A DNA stretch of 64,000 nucleotides from Jejuia algarum (lineage in GTDB: Bacteria > Bacteroidota > Bacteroidia > Flavobacteriales > Flavobacteriaceae). The stretch covers positions 1 through 64,000 of the forward strand of contig CANMAQ010000009.1 of assembly GCA_947495775.1 (NCBI GenBank), in the 5' to 3' direction. Below are positions 9,734 through 18,508 of this stretch, in pieces; the stretch's first letter is position 1; every line of letters starts with the position of its first letter. The position numbers and the translations under genes are program-made. The notes under the pieces were generated by a model. That model had not been told where the DNA came from. It made no database searches and saw nothing but the letters and a program-made list of their open reading frames with translations.

Positions 9734-10852
9734 TTAGTTTTTCACCTTGATGATAGCCTCTAAAGCTGCGATCCGTTTTTCTTGATCGATGGTATAAAGC
9801 GTAAGTTCTTCTATCTTTTCTAGTAATTTTAGATTCATCATTTTAAGGTGCATGCCTTCTTGCGCCATAGTCGCTGCAGAGGGTATATTTGGTAAATGTC
9901 CTTTGGTATTGATATGTTCTTGAACTTCGACTAATGTTTTTAATTTGTAATCTTCATAAAACACATAATCTGGAGCTAGCGCTCCATCCAAATCGACCTT
10001 TAATTCTTTGGCATGCATTTTTCCATTTACCGTGAATAAATAATCCCCATCAGGCTTTGTGGTTCCTATTTTTACACTGCCGTCTGTGTAAGACAGTCCT
10101 GCGCTATTAGCTTGCCATAACGAAGTTCCAATAACAGGATCTGTACTCTCACCAGATAACACATTTGCTATACTTGCCTCAGAGCCATTAACTTCTTCAA
10201 TTCTTGGGCCGTAGAAAAAAATCGTAGATGGATCTCCTACTGGAACATTATAAGCAAAAACTGAAATATCTAAACTGGTCGCTTCTGGCGTAAATTTAAA
10301 ATCCCGATATACTTTTCTAATCATCTGTTTAGTTTCTCCATCGTAAAGCCCCCCTGTAACCCCGTTCCCTGTATAATCGCTTTTATGAATAAATCCCACT
10401 AATAAATACCACTTATCTAAAACCATATCGGTATCTAGATATTCTATCAACGCATTGGTTTGCACTACACCTTCCAGACTTAACACCGTACTTTCATTGC
10501 TTGCATTATCTGAATAAACGCGACAACGCAGTGTCCCTCCTAGTGAATTCTCTTTTTTTATCCAAACCGCAATTCTATATGTTTTTGTGGCATCAATAGC
10601 GACTGTTGCCGTTCTAAACCCACCGTCTGGACCACCATCTGTACCAGGTTTTGTACCTTTCCATAAGGTTGCATTAGCACCAAATGGGTTAGTCCCAACC
10701 ACCAATTCATCTTCTCCAGACACTGCTCTAATTTTAAAAAAACCTTCTGGCACAAGTGTTCCTGGTTGCCAGGTAGAACTATCTATCAAGTTTTGTCCTT
10801 TTACAGTACTTGACGCTAAAAAAATTAATATTACTACTAAATAATGTTTCAT
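9734..10852 (-). CDS. Secreted protein with tail-spike-like C-terminal region
   Basis: 372 residues with an N-terminal signal peptide ending near STVKGQ. The first two thirds look like a carbohydrate-binding/jelly-roll beta domain (ATKTYRIAVWIKKENS, later YFYGPRIEEV-type strands). The C-terminal ~100 residues match a pattern common at the end of Bacteroidetes cell-surface and tail-fibre-like proteins: VNGKMHAKELKVDLDG, then PDYVFYEDYKL, HLPNIPSA and a short leucine-rich coiled coil MNLKLLEKIEELTLY. In that family the tail probably trimerises. It is the first gene of the four-gene exported-protein operon, with a TAnnTTTG promoter element about 65 bp upstream. Confidence 0.75.
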   Translation of the reverse strand: MKHYLVVILIFLASSTVKGQNLIDSSTWQPGTLVPEGFFKIRAVSGEDELVVGTNPFGANATLWKGTKPGTDGGPDGGFRTATVAIDATKTYRIAVWIKKENSLGGTLRCRVYSDNASNESTVLSLEGVVQTNALIEYLDTDMVLDKWYLLVGFIHKSDYTGNGVTGGLYDGETKQMIRKVYRDFKFTPEATSLDISVFAYNVPVGDPSTIFFYGPRIEEVNGSEASIANVLSGESTDPVIGTSLWQANSAGLSYTDGSVKIGTTKPDGDYLFTVNGKMHAKELKVDLDGALAPDYVFYEDYKLKTLVEVQEHINTKGHLPNIPSAATMAQEGMHLKMMNLKLLEKIEELTLYTIDQEKRIAALEAIIKVKN

Positions 10853-10917
10853 TTGCCTGTATCGCTTTTCAATTCCTAAACGGATTTTATTATTACTACA
10901 CTTAATGTCTCTAGAAA

Positions 10918-10925
10918 CAAATCTA
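10918..10925 (-). promoter_or_regulatory. -7 promoter element of the surface-protein operon
   Basis: On the minus strand this reads TAGATTTG, a match to the Bacteroidetes sigma-ABfr -7 consensus TAnnTTTG. It lies 66-73 bp before the start codon at 10852. No good TTTG -33 box is visible at the usual 19-bp spacing. Confidence 0.45.
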
Positions 10926-11140
10926 TTACCCTCTTTTCGATTGTTTTTTAGAAAATAATTACACCCTTAACATTACATTACTTTTAATCAAAAGATTACA
11001 CTTACATTTACTGTGCTAAAAACCACGTTTTTAAAACTTTATCTACAATTCGATTTGAAGATGATGTACTGCTCTAAAAACAATAGAAAGGGGAGTCTGA
11101 ATAAATGGACTTTTAAATTATTTTTTTAAAAACTTAAATT

Positions 11141-11440
11141 ATGAGAAGTAAATCGAAACATTACAGCACGAATTTGAAACGAAAAGCGCTAGAATTGAGC
11201 TATGCGTACCACAGGTAATGTAAAACAAGTATGCGAAGGTTTAAGCATCATTCCTTCAATAGAGTACCGCTTGAGTAAGAAATAGAAAGACTATAACAAG
11301 AACCGTTTTCCAAATCGCGACAAGCTCAGGTAGACTGAGATCAATAGAGAAAGCAGATAGTTCATTCAAAAAAGCTCTAAAAGACCATTAGACCTTCTCG
11401 GTAAGCGATAAGAAAAACACAAGTAACTTATGTACGGCTT
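11141..11440 (+). pseudogene. Decayed IS3-family transposase orfA
   Basis: Translation from the ATG at 11141 gives MRSKSKHYSTNLKRKALELS, then a stop. After a +1 shift at 11217 the text continues as NVKQVCEGLSIIPSIEYRLS, a stop, then KDYNKNRFPNRDKLR. A further frame gives KKALKDH and TFSVSDKKNTS. In order, these are the helix-turn-helix, the YxKNxFPGRGKPKL segment and the LKKAVGIFSxSDxK end of IS3/IS150-type OrfA. At least two frameshifts and several in-frame stops make it non-functional. No orfB and no clear terminal inverted repeats are seen, so the element is a remnant. The remaining DNA from 10926 to 11140 holds nothing recognisable. Confidence 0.75.
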
Positions 11441-11501
11441 TAAATATTATTGCCTGCGAATGCTATGTAAAAATACAATACTGAAAGCAATACACAACAA
11501 A

Positions 11502-11530
11502 GCGTCGGATTCATAACCCGGAGGTCAACG
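11502..11530 (+). other. tRNA-fMet-like anticodon-arm fragment
   Basis: The bases GCGTCGGATTCATAACCCGG followed by AGGTC closely resemble the anticodon arm and variable loop of bacterial initiator tRNA, with a CAT anticodon in the loop TTCATAA. The stem has a mismatch and no D arm, T arm or acceptor stem can be found around it, so it is not a tRNA gene. It lies beside the decayed IS3 remnant and could be an old integration scar. Chance similarity remains possible. Confidence 0.3.
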
Positions 11531-11548
11531 TCCATGCGTTTTAAGTCC

Positions 11549-13219
11549 CTAATTTCCATTAAAATCCGCTTCATAGTAAGTTGTAGCATCCTCTAAAGCC
11601 CTATCTAACTTTGTAATGGCGCTATGGGTTTGTGTTGTAGTCCATCCCAAATACGCTGAAATATCGTTTACAATACAGCTTTTAAAGGTTGTAATACTCG
11701 CAATATCGAAAAACAAACGCCCTGTACGCCTTATAAAAAAATCGGTGAGATCTGTTACCATTTCAAAATGTACACCATACCACAATTCGGCACGAATCAA
11801 TGCTTCTGTGGGTGCAGCGTTAAAGGTCTTTGCTTTAGCGATAATGGCATCGGCCTGTTGGCCATAAGTGGCACATAAATACCAGGCTTGGTAAGGGTCT
11901 GTAAGCCCGAAAGCAGAAAGCGTTTTTGTAATGGTATCTTGGTATTTATTGGCAGCTTCAGTCGTTTTTAAATGCGGCTCTACCAGCGTTAATGCTTCGG
12001 TTACAGAGGCCTTAAAACGGTCTGCATTGGCTTCCTTTTTTAAAACCACATCTAATACCCGATGTGCCATTTTACGATAGCCTGTTAGTTTCCCCCCTGC
12101 GATAGAAATAAGCCCACTTTTGGAATTAAAAATTTCATCTTTACGCGATAATTCTGAGGCCGATTTATTCTCTTGATGAATGAGCGGTCGTAAACCTGCC
12201 CAATTGGACTCAATATCCGTCAAACTTAAATTTACGGTCTTAAATGTTGTATTAATGGCGTTCAAAATGTAATTGGCATCTGCTTTGGTCACGGCTATAC
12301 GGTCTAAATCGCCATTATAAGGCGTATCAGTCGTTCCCACATAGGTTACTTTCCCTCTGGGAATGGCAAATGCCATTCTACCATCTGCGATATCGAAATA
12401 TATGGCTTGCGACACAGGTAGTTTTTCAAAAGGAAATACTAAATGCACCCCCTTAGTGAGTTGTAATCGCTTTTTATAAGTAGCACTATCTTTAGCACGA
12501 ATTTGATCTACCCAAGGCCCTGCGGCAGACACATAATGTTTGGCTTTAATAGCAACGGTTGTATTGCTTATCAAATCTGTACAGGTGAGCCCTTCCAGTT
12601 TGGAAAGGGCATCGTACTTAAACCCTGTTACTTCGCAATAATTAAGAAGTGTTGCACCTAGAGCGGAAGCTTTTTTGGCAATTTCTAGGGCCAAACGGGC
12701 ATCATCGGTACGGTACTCGGCATACAGTCCTCCTCCCAAAAGCGTGCTTTCGGTAAGCAAAGGTTCCTTAGCCAAGGTCTCGGTTTTATCTAACATTTTA
12801 CGTTTATCAGCGCCTCGAACACCTGCCAATAGATCATAAACACGTAAGCCTATAGCCGTCATAAATTTGCCATAGGTACCTCCTTTAACCAAGGGTAGCA
12901 ACATTTTTTGTGGTGTTACCAAATGCGGTGCCAATTCATGTACAATGGCACGTTCTCTACCTGATTCTCTTACCAGGCCTATTTCGAAATTTTTAAGGTA
13001 ACGAAGGCCACCATGAATGAGCTTCGTCGATTTATTACTTGTGCCAGACGCAAAATCGTGCTTTTCTACCAAACACACACTTAAACCACGGGACACCGCA
13101 TCTAAAGCAATCCCAACACCTGTTATACCGCCACCTATAATGGCAAGATCGAATGTGTTAGTTTCCAAACGCTCTATATGCGTACGGCGTTGTAACACAG
13201 AAAAATTTGAAGTTTCCAA
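11549..13219 (-). CDS. glpD: FAD-dependent glycerol-3-phosphate dehydrogenase
   Basis: The 556-residue enzyme oxidises sn-glycerol 3-phosphate to dihydroxyacetone phosphate and passes electrons to quinone at the membrane. The FAD-binding Rossmann motif GGGITG is at residues 29-34, followed by the family signatures DFASGTSNKSTKLIHGGLRY, AAGPWVDQIR and GGKLTGYRKMA. The last ~130 residues form the helical C-terminal DAO cap. Length is normal for GlpD. It is 5 bp downstream of an alpha/beta hydrolase gene and 3 genes into a minus-strand run starting with the AddB-like nuclease. No glpK or glpF is nearby. Confidence 0.95.
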   Translation of the reverse strand: METSNFSVLQRRTHIERLETNTFDLAIIGGGITGVGIALDAVSRGLSVCLVEKHDFASGTSNKSTKLIHGGLRYLKNFEIGLVRESGRERAIVHELAPHLVTPQKMLLPLVKGGTYGKFMTAIGLRVYDLLAGVRGADKRKMLDKTETLAKEPLLTESTLLGGGLYAEYRTDDARLALEIAKKASALGATLLNYCEVTGFKYDALSKLEGLTCTDLISNTTVAIKAKHYVSAAGPWVDQIRAKDSATYKKRLQLTKGVHLVFPFEKLPVSQAIYFDIADGRMAFAIPRGKVTYVGTTDTPYNGDLDRIAVTKADANYILNAINTTFKTVNLSLTDIESNWAGLRPLIHQENKSASELSRKDEIFNSKSGLISIAGGKLTGYRKMAHRVLDVVLKKEANADRFKASVTEALTLVEPHLKTTEAANKYQDTITKTLSAFGLTDPYQAWYLCATYGQQADAIIAKAKTFNAAPTEALIRAELWYGVHFEMVTDLTDFFIRRTGRLFFDIASITTFKSCIVNDISAYLGWTTTQTHSAITKLDRALEDATTYYEADFNGN

Positions 13220-13224
13220 TACGT

Positions 13225-14070
13225 TTAAGAATTTAAAAAGTCTATAGTGCTTGTAATTACTGTTTTTAAAGCTGCTGAAGGCGCTTCTTTATCCCACGGA
13301 TGCTTTGTATTAAACACATGATCGGCATTAGGAATCACCTCTAGTTGACTTAATGGGTACCACCAAAACAAATCTTGTGCTTCTTCAATTAAAACACTGG
13401 TATCTGCATCGCCATGGACGATGAGATAAGGAATCTTTAACTGCGACACGGCCCTTTTAATGGTGAGGCGCGTTTCGTTTGCTATAAAATCCTCATAAAA
13501 CTGATAATCATGAGGCATGTCCTGCTGGGTACGTCCGTTTTTCACATAACGCACACCTGTGTTACGCCATGCATCTAGGGCATCACCCGTAGGGTTACGC
13601 TTGGCGTAATCACTAACACCAGCATAGGTCACCACTTTATGTATGCGTTGGTCTTCTTCCGCCTTTATGGTTACAATACCGCCACCTCTACTGTGGCCTA
13701 TAAGATAGAGTTTTTGCGTCTCTATTTGTCCTTTAAACGTTTCACTGGTATGTATCCAATCGATTACCTTACCTAAATCGTCAAGTTCTATACTGTAATT
13801 ATTAGCACCAAACGCTTCTAAATCGGGAAAATCTATAGGCTGCGTTACAGTACCTCCGTTATGTGAAAAATTAAATTTTATAAAGAAAAAGCCTGCTGCG
13901 GCAAAAGTCTTAGCCATAACATCCCAAGCCCCCCAATCTTTAAAGCCTTTATAACCATGACAAAAGATAACAATAGGTTTAGCTTGCCCATCGTCTTTAA
14001 AATAGACATCTGTAACTATCGGTTTGCCGTGTATGCCTTTTAACACTATATTTTTAGTCGCTGTTATCAT
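13225..14070 (-). CDS. Alpha/beta hydrolase (dienelactone hydrolase / S9-like)
   Basis: 281 residues with a complete alpha/beta-hydrolase catalytic set: oxyanion region FCHGYKG near residue 38, nucleophile elbow GHSRGG with Ser127, acid in VHGDADTSV, and a late histidine in NADHVFN. There is no signal peptide, so it is cytoplasmic. It starts 3 bp after the stop of the AddB-like gene and ends 5 bp before glpD, indicating one transcript. The substrate is unknown. Confidence 0.85.
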   Translation of the reverse strand: MITATKNIVLKGIHGKPIVTDVYFKDDGQAKPIVIFCHGYKGFKDWGAWDVMAKTFAAAGFFFIKFNFSHNGGTVTQPIDFPDLEAFGANNYSIELDDLGKVIDWIHTSETFKGQIETQKLYLIGHSRGGGIVTIKAEEDQRIHKVVTYAGVSDYAKRNPTGDALDAWRNTGVRYVKNGRTQQDMPHDYQFYEDFIANETRLTIKRAVSQLKIPYLIVHGDADTSVLIEEAQDLFWWYPLSQLEVIPNADHVFNTKHPWDKEAPSAALKTVITSTIDFLNS

Positions 14071-14073
14071 TTT

Positions 14074-16830
14074 TTATAATTCTTTTTCTGTGAAATTAAT
14101 TTTTGGATTGCAAATTTCTAAGATAAGTCGTTTTAACTCTATTTCAAACGCTTCTAGGGTTTCTACAGTAATAAGTGTGTCTTTTTTTCTACCACGTGCA
14201 CTTTCCTTTTTGGCAAACTTTAAAAAGCCTGAACTCAAATTTTTAAAAGAGATAACCCCTGCTTCTAATGGCATTTTAATCTGTTTCGAGCGGTACATCA
14301 TGTACGCATAGGTCAAGATTTGAAAACTTTTACTGTAGGCTTTATAATCGGTTGTTAGCGCTTCCCAATCTACAAGCTCAACCTGACTTTGTTGCACATT
14401 TCCTGTCTTGTAGTCTATAATACGCATTACCCCATTGCATGTGTCGACACGATCTACCTTTCCTATCAATTTTACAGGCACAGGAAGCGTATCGATCGTC
14501 AATAGAATTTCATTGTGTGCTTCAATCTGAAGAATTTTTATCTCATCCCCGCGTTGTAACGCCTCTAATTCTGCATTTAAAAAATTAGAGACGTAACGTT
14601 TGGCGATTTCAAAAATGATAAGGTTCTTCCCTTTTGAAATATCACCTTCTTTATACTCGTTTTTAAAATGCAAAGTTACCTGTGTTTCTATTTTAGACCG
14701 AAGTGCCTTAATAGCTTCTACAGTAATAAACTGCCCTATAAACGGTGTGTAAAAATCTTCTAAGGTATTATGCACAACAGTCCCTAAGGTATTCGCGGCT
14801 ATATTTTCCTCTACATCATCATAGCGTCTTATTTTCAAGATTTTTTGATAATAAAAATCAATAGGGTTTCGCATGTAATTGGTTAAAGAAGATGGGGATA
14901 ATCCCTGCTGTACGACCTGATACAACGCCCCTACTAACACATCTGTTTTCTCTACCACTTGTAATGGCTTTTGCAGCACAGGTACATTTGGTGTAACAAT
15001 ATGGTGCGCAACATCGTGGATGCCTTCTAATCCTAATTGGGTAATAAACCTACTTTTTTCGCCTCCTGTAAGCACATCTGCTTCAGTATTGTAAAGAATG
15101 TGCACTTGTTTTGCCCGTTGTAACAAACGGTAGAAGTGGTAGGTATATACTGCATCTTTCTCCTTATAGGTTGGTAATTTGTTTTCAAGTTTTACATCGT
15201 AAGGAATAAAGGAATTGTTGCTTTTCCCTGCGGGGAGCACTCCTTCATTTACGGAAGCCACAATTACGGTTTCAAAATCTAAAACACGAGACTCTAACAT
15301 GCCCATAATTTGTAAGCCTTCTAAAGGTTCGCCTTGAAAATCTAAAGTTTCACCACTCAATAATTCTTTATATATGGCATGCAATCCTGAAACAGTCTTG
15401 ATATATTTGTATTTGGCATTAAGCCGTATCATCTCATTAAATAAGGTATTGAAACGAAACAGATATTCTAAAGATAAGGTATGCGCCGCCTTATCTTCAT
15501 CTAAGCACGCCTTAATGGCAAACATTAGTTTTGTACAATTGTCTAGAACCGCATCTATACTGGTATGCCATCCCGACAACAAAAGCTCTAAAATGTCTCT
15601 GGCATTAGGTGCTATTTTTTTGAGATCTTCTACAGTACTATATATGGTATTATTAGTATTAATATAACTAGTGATTTTAAAAGCCTCATCAACGCCATCT
15701 TTATAAAACAAGGGCCTCACAAATTGATGTGTTATTAGCGCTAGGACATCTTTGTAATAATAATTTTGCGGTGCTGTTTTATGGATGCGGAAAAGATGTT
15801 CAAAAAGCGATGCTAATGGTATGGATTTAATAGAAAATCCCATGGTAATATTTAAATACTGGATGCTTGTTGGTAGTGAACTTAAAAGTGGAGTCAACAA
15901 ATTTTCATCTCCCAATACAACAGCGGTATTCTGCAACGTGGTATTTGTTTTTTGCAGGTCTTTTAAAAGACTACCAATGTATTTTGCTTGCCCTACATTT
16001 TTAGGAATCCCATAAATATTAATCTGTTTTGCTGCACTGTAGTTTGAAGTAACCCACTTAAATGGTTGGGTTTTAAAATGTGCCCATTTTAATTTGTGCT
16101 GCCTGGTAAAAAGCGCAGCGTCATGCTTAGGATTTTCTATAAAAACCGCATCGATATCCCAGTACACTTTTGCGATACCTTTTTTTAAAAAGGCCTGAAT
16201 GATCGTCTCTTCTGCAGTATTTAAAGCATTAAACCCTAAAAACACAAACTGTTGGTCTAAATGATTTTGCATATACTCCTCTAAGTGCGCAACAGCTTTA
16301 CGGTAGAGCAAACCTTGGTACCCGATACCCTCTTTTAAAAGCGCATCTATAAATGCCGTATAGTAGACATTAAGTTTATTCCAAAACGCCAGGTAATTTT
16401 TAATAAATGTAGTTTGATTGGCTTCTAAAGACCAATGGTTTAATTCCTGAATTGCACTTAAATAATTAAAAATCTGTTCTTGAGGAATCAAATAACGGTC
16501 TATCTCATTAAAGTCTTGTAATAAGATTTGTCCCCATTTAGAAAAGACATCGAAAGGATCTTGCTGGTCTTTGTCTGTTAATTTAAGGTAGGTACTATAA
16601 AACTCGAAGAGCAAATCTGTGTTCGCGACACTTTTAAGTTGCGACATGGTTTCTACCAACTCTTCTATACTTAATATTTCTGGTGCAAAAAGAGCTTTTG
16701 AGCTAAGCTTTGCAATTTCATGTTTTAAAAATAAACCTGCACGTTTGCTGGGTAACACAAAAGTGAGTTCCGAGAGCTTGCAACCCTCTGCTTGCAAATC
16801 TTTTAATACATCAAAAATAAAACTAGTCAT
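14074..16830 (-). CDS. AddB-like PD-(D/E)XK nuclease of a recombination-repair complex
   Basis: 918 residues. The N-terminal half has the organisation of an inactivated UvrD-like helicase (TFVLPSKRAGLFLKHEIA at the start, in place of a functional Walker A). The C-terminal part is a RecB-type nuclease with KVDRVDTCNGVMRIIDYKTG, the D-x(n)-D-Y-K catalytic core, at about 790-815. This is the Bacteroidetes AddB-like partner of the AddA-like helicase encoded at 18509-21667; together they would resect double-strand breaks for RecA loading. Unusually, the ompA gene lies between the two. I see no four-cysteine Fe-S cluster signature of classical AddB. Confidence 0.85.
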   Translation of the reverse strand: MTSFIFDVLKDLQAEGCKLSELTFVLPSKRAGLFLKHEIAKLSSKALFAPEILSIEELVETMSQLKSVANTDLLFEFYSTYLKLTDKDQQDPFDVFSKWGQILLQDFNEIDRYLIPQEQIFNYLSAIQELNHWSLEANQTTFIKNYLAFWNKLNVYYTAFIDALLKEGIGYQGLLYRKAVAHLEEYMQNHLDQQFVFLGFNALNTAEETIIQAFLKKGIAKVYWDIDAVFIENPKHDAALFTRQHKLKWAHFKTQPFKWVTSNYSAAKQINIYGIPKNVGQAKYIGSLLKDLQKTNTTLQNTAVVLGDENLLTPLLSSLPTSIQYLNITMGFSIKSIPLASLFEHLFRIHKTAPQNYYYKDVLALITHQFVRPLFYKDGVDEAFKITSYINTNNTIYSTVEDLKKIAPNARDILELLLSGWHTSIDAVLDNCTKLMFAIKACLDEDKAAHTLSLEYLFRFNTLFNEMIRLNAKYKYIKTVSGLHAIYKELLSGETLDFQGEPLEGLQIMGMLESRVLDFETVIVASVNEGVLPAGKSNNSFIPYDVKLENKLPTYKEKDAVYTYHFYRLLQRAKQVHILYNTEADVLTGGEKSRFITQLGLEGIHDVAHHIVTPNVPVLQKPLQVVEKTDVLVGALYQVVQQGLSPSSLTNYMRNPIDFYYQKILKIRRYDDVEENIAANTLGTVVHNTLEDFYTPFIGQFITVEAIKALRSKIETQVTLHFKNEYKEGDISKGKNLIIFEIAKRYVSNFLNAELEALQRGDEIKILQIEAHNEILLTIDTLPVPVKLIGKVDRVDTCNGVMRIIDYKTGNVQQSQVELVDWEALTTDYKAYSKSFQILTYAYMMYRSKQIKMPLEAGVISFKNLSSGFLKFAKKESARGRKKDTLITVETLEAFEIELKRLILEICNPKINFTEKEL

Positions 16831-16842
16831 AGCTCTAAAAAT

Positions 16843-16875
16843 AAAAAACGCTTCGGAACTTCCGAAGCGTTTTTA
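16843..16875 (-). terminator. Terminator downstream of ompA
   Basis: A hairpin with arms ACGCTTCGGAA and TTCCGAAGCGT is flanked by A and T runs on the two sides. It lies just after the ompA stop codon on the minus strand and before addB, so it should separate abundant ompA transcription from addB. Confidence 0.85.
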
Positions 16876-16904
16876 AAAACTTATTTAATGGTAGTGTATA
16901 GGGC

Positions 16905-18350
16905 TTACTTTACTAAGTTAATCTCTACACGTCTGTTATTAGCTCTACCTTTCTTTGTTTTGTTTGTATCGATTGGTTTATCTTCTCCATATCCTAGAGC
17001 AGATAATCTAAATGCATCAATACCGTGACTTCCTAAGTATTCTTTTACAGAGTTTGCTCTAGAATCAGATAATCTCTGGTTCAATTTAGCACTACCTACA
17101 CTATCGGTATGCCCTTCTACTGTAAATTTAGAGTTAGGGTACTCCTTAAGGATTGCTATGATATCTGCTAATACTGCTTCTGATTGAGATTTGATGCTTG
17201 ATTTACCTGTATCGAATAAAATCGTTTTAGCATACTCATTTAAAGTTTTCTGAACTTCAGCAGTAACTTCTGGACAACCATTGTTAGCAACTGTACCAAC
17301 TACTTGTGGACATTTGTCATCTTTATCTAAAACACCATCGCCATCAGCATCTGGCCAAGGACATCCTTTGTTAGCAGCAGGACCAGCTTCATCTACACAG
17401 CTATCATCAGCATCTGTTACACCATCGCCATCAGCATCTGGACAACCACCTAATGTTTTTAAACCAGCAACTGTAGGACAGTTATCATTCTTATCTACAA
17501 CACCATCACCATCGGTATCAGGACATCCGTTTAACTCTGCAGAACCTGCTTCGTTAGGACAATCATCTTTACTATCTTCAATACCATCGCCGTCGCTATC
17601 TGGACAACCATTGAATGCTTCTAAACCAGCAACATCTGGACACGCATCATCCCTGTCGTATATACCATCTCCATCTGTATCCGTTCCTCCAAACCTAACA
17701 GAAATTCCAGCTGTATGTTGGAAATGTGTTACTAAGTTGTCTGTAGAAAAAGAATGCTTATATGCAGATTGCAATGTTAAACCAATATTTTCTGTAAACC
17801 ATATATTAAGTCCTAAAGTACCATTTACAGTACCGTAACCGATTTCATCTATCCAAGTGTATCCACCACCGATACCTACGAATGGATCAATAACACCCCA
17901 TTCTAAAGCCTCGCCAATACCATACTTAACAGTACCATCAATACCAAAATAAGATAAATCATCTCTTAATTCGTTTGGCACAACAGGTAAAGAACCTGGA
18001 ACATCTCCAAGAACATCAATTCTATTTAAAGAACCTGTTACTCCAAAAGAAAAACCTTTTCCAATGTATTTAGAAACACTTATTGTAGATAATGAAGGGA
18101 TAATATTCCAATGATCTTTTACATTGTATAATTCGTCAAATATAGATTCACTGAATTGTGCTCCGTTAACTAAACCGTCAGCAGAAGGGAATACACCAGT
18201 TTGTAGACCATCTCCAGAAGGGAAAGCATCTACAGCATTTACACCTACGGTAATTTGCCAAGGATTGTTTTTGTCTTGCGCGCTAACATTGCTGTAAATA
18301 AAAACGAGCAATATAGCTAACATTAATCGGCTAAGATTTTTCATATTCAA
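16905..18350 (-). CDS. OmpA-family outer-membrane protein with TSP3 calcium repeats
   Basis: 481 residues. A signal peptide ends near YSNVSAQ. The N-terminal ~200 residues are an OmpA-like beta barrel. At about 225-350 lie five thrombospondin type 3-like repeats of the form DxDGDGxxDxxDxCP, expected to bind calcium. The C-terminal OmpA peptidoglycan-binding domain (about 365-481) has GHTDSVGSAKLNQRLSDSRA and NRRVEINL. This is the usual abundant Bacteroidetes OmpA, tethering the outer membrane to the cell wall. It has its own consensus promoter and strong terminator, so it is an independent unit placed between the two repair genes. Confidence 0.95.
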   Translation of the reverse strand: MNMKNLSRLMLAILLVFIYSNVSAQDKNNPWQITVGVNAVDAFPSGDGLQTGVFPSADGLVNGAQFSESIFDELYNVKDHWNIIPSLSTISVSKYIGKGFSFGVTGSLNRIDVLGDVPGSLPVVPNELRDDLSYFGIDGTVKYGIGEALEWGVIDPFVGIGGGYTWIDEIGYGTVNGTLGLNIWFTENIGLTLQSAYKHSFSTDNLVTHFQHTAGISVRFGGTDTDGDGIYDRDDACPDVAGLEAFNGCPDSDGDGIEDSKDDCPNEAGSAELNGCPDTDGDGVVDKNDNCPTVAGLKTLGGCPDADGDGVTDADDSCVDEAGPAANKGCPWPDADGDGVLDKDDKCPQVVGTVANNGCPEVTAEVQKTLNEYAKTILFDTGKSSIKSQSEAVLADIIAILKEYPNSKFTVEGHTDSVGSAKLNQRLSDSRANSVKEYLGSHGIDAFRLSALGYGEDKPIDTNKTKKGRANNRRVEINLVK

Positions 18351-18379
18351 AAGTTTAATTTTAAAGTGTTAATTGTGAA

Positions 18380-18410
18380 CAAAAGTAAGTTGTTAAATAA
18401 TATTAACAAA
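18380..18410 (-). promoter_or_regulatory. Consensus Bacteroidetes promoter of ompA
   Basis: On the minus strand a TTTG box (18407-18410) is followed by exactly 19 bp and then TACTTTTG (18380-18387). This matches the -33 TTTG / -7 TAnnTTTG arrangement of Bacteroidetes primary sigma promoters. It lies about 30 bp upstream of the ompA start. Confidence 0.85.
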
Positions 18411-18508
18411 GACAAATATATAAAAAAAAAGCAGATAACCTTTATGTACAGGTATTTCAGAATGATTTTAGATAACTTTTTAAGTACTTGTAATAATCTA
18501 TCTTTAGC

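Noticed and set aside
11502..11530. A functional initiator tRNA gene
   Set aside because: Only an anticodon-arm-like stretch is present, with a stem mismatch and no D, T or acceptor arms.
17281..17838. 185-residue plus-strand Ser/Pro-rich open frame
   Set aside because: It is the complement of the TSP3 repeats and barrel of ompA; its regular Ser/Pro pattern just mirrors the Asp/Gly repeats.
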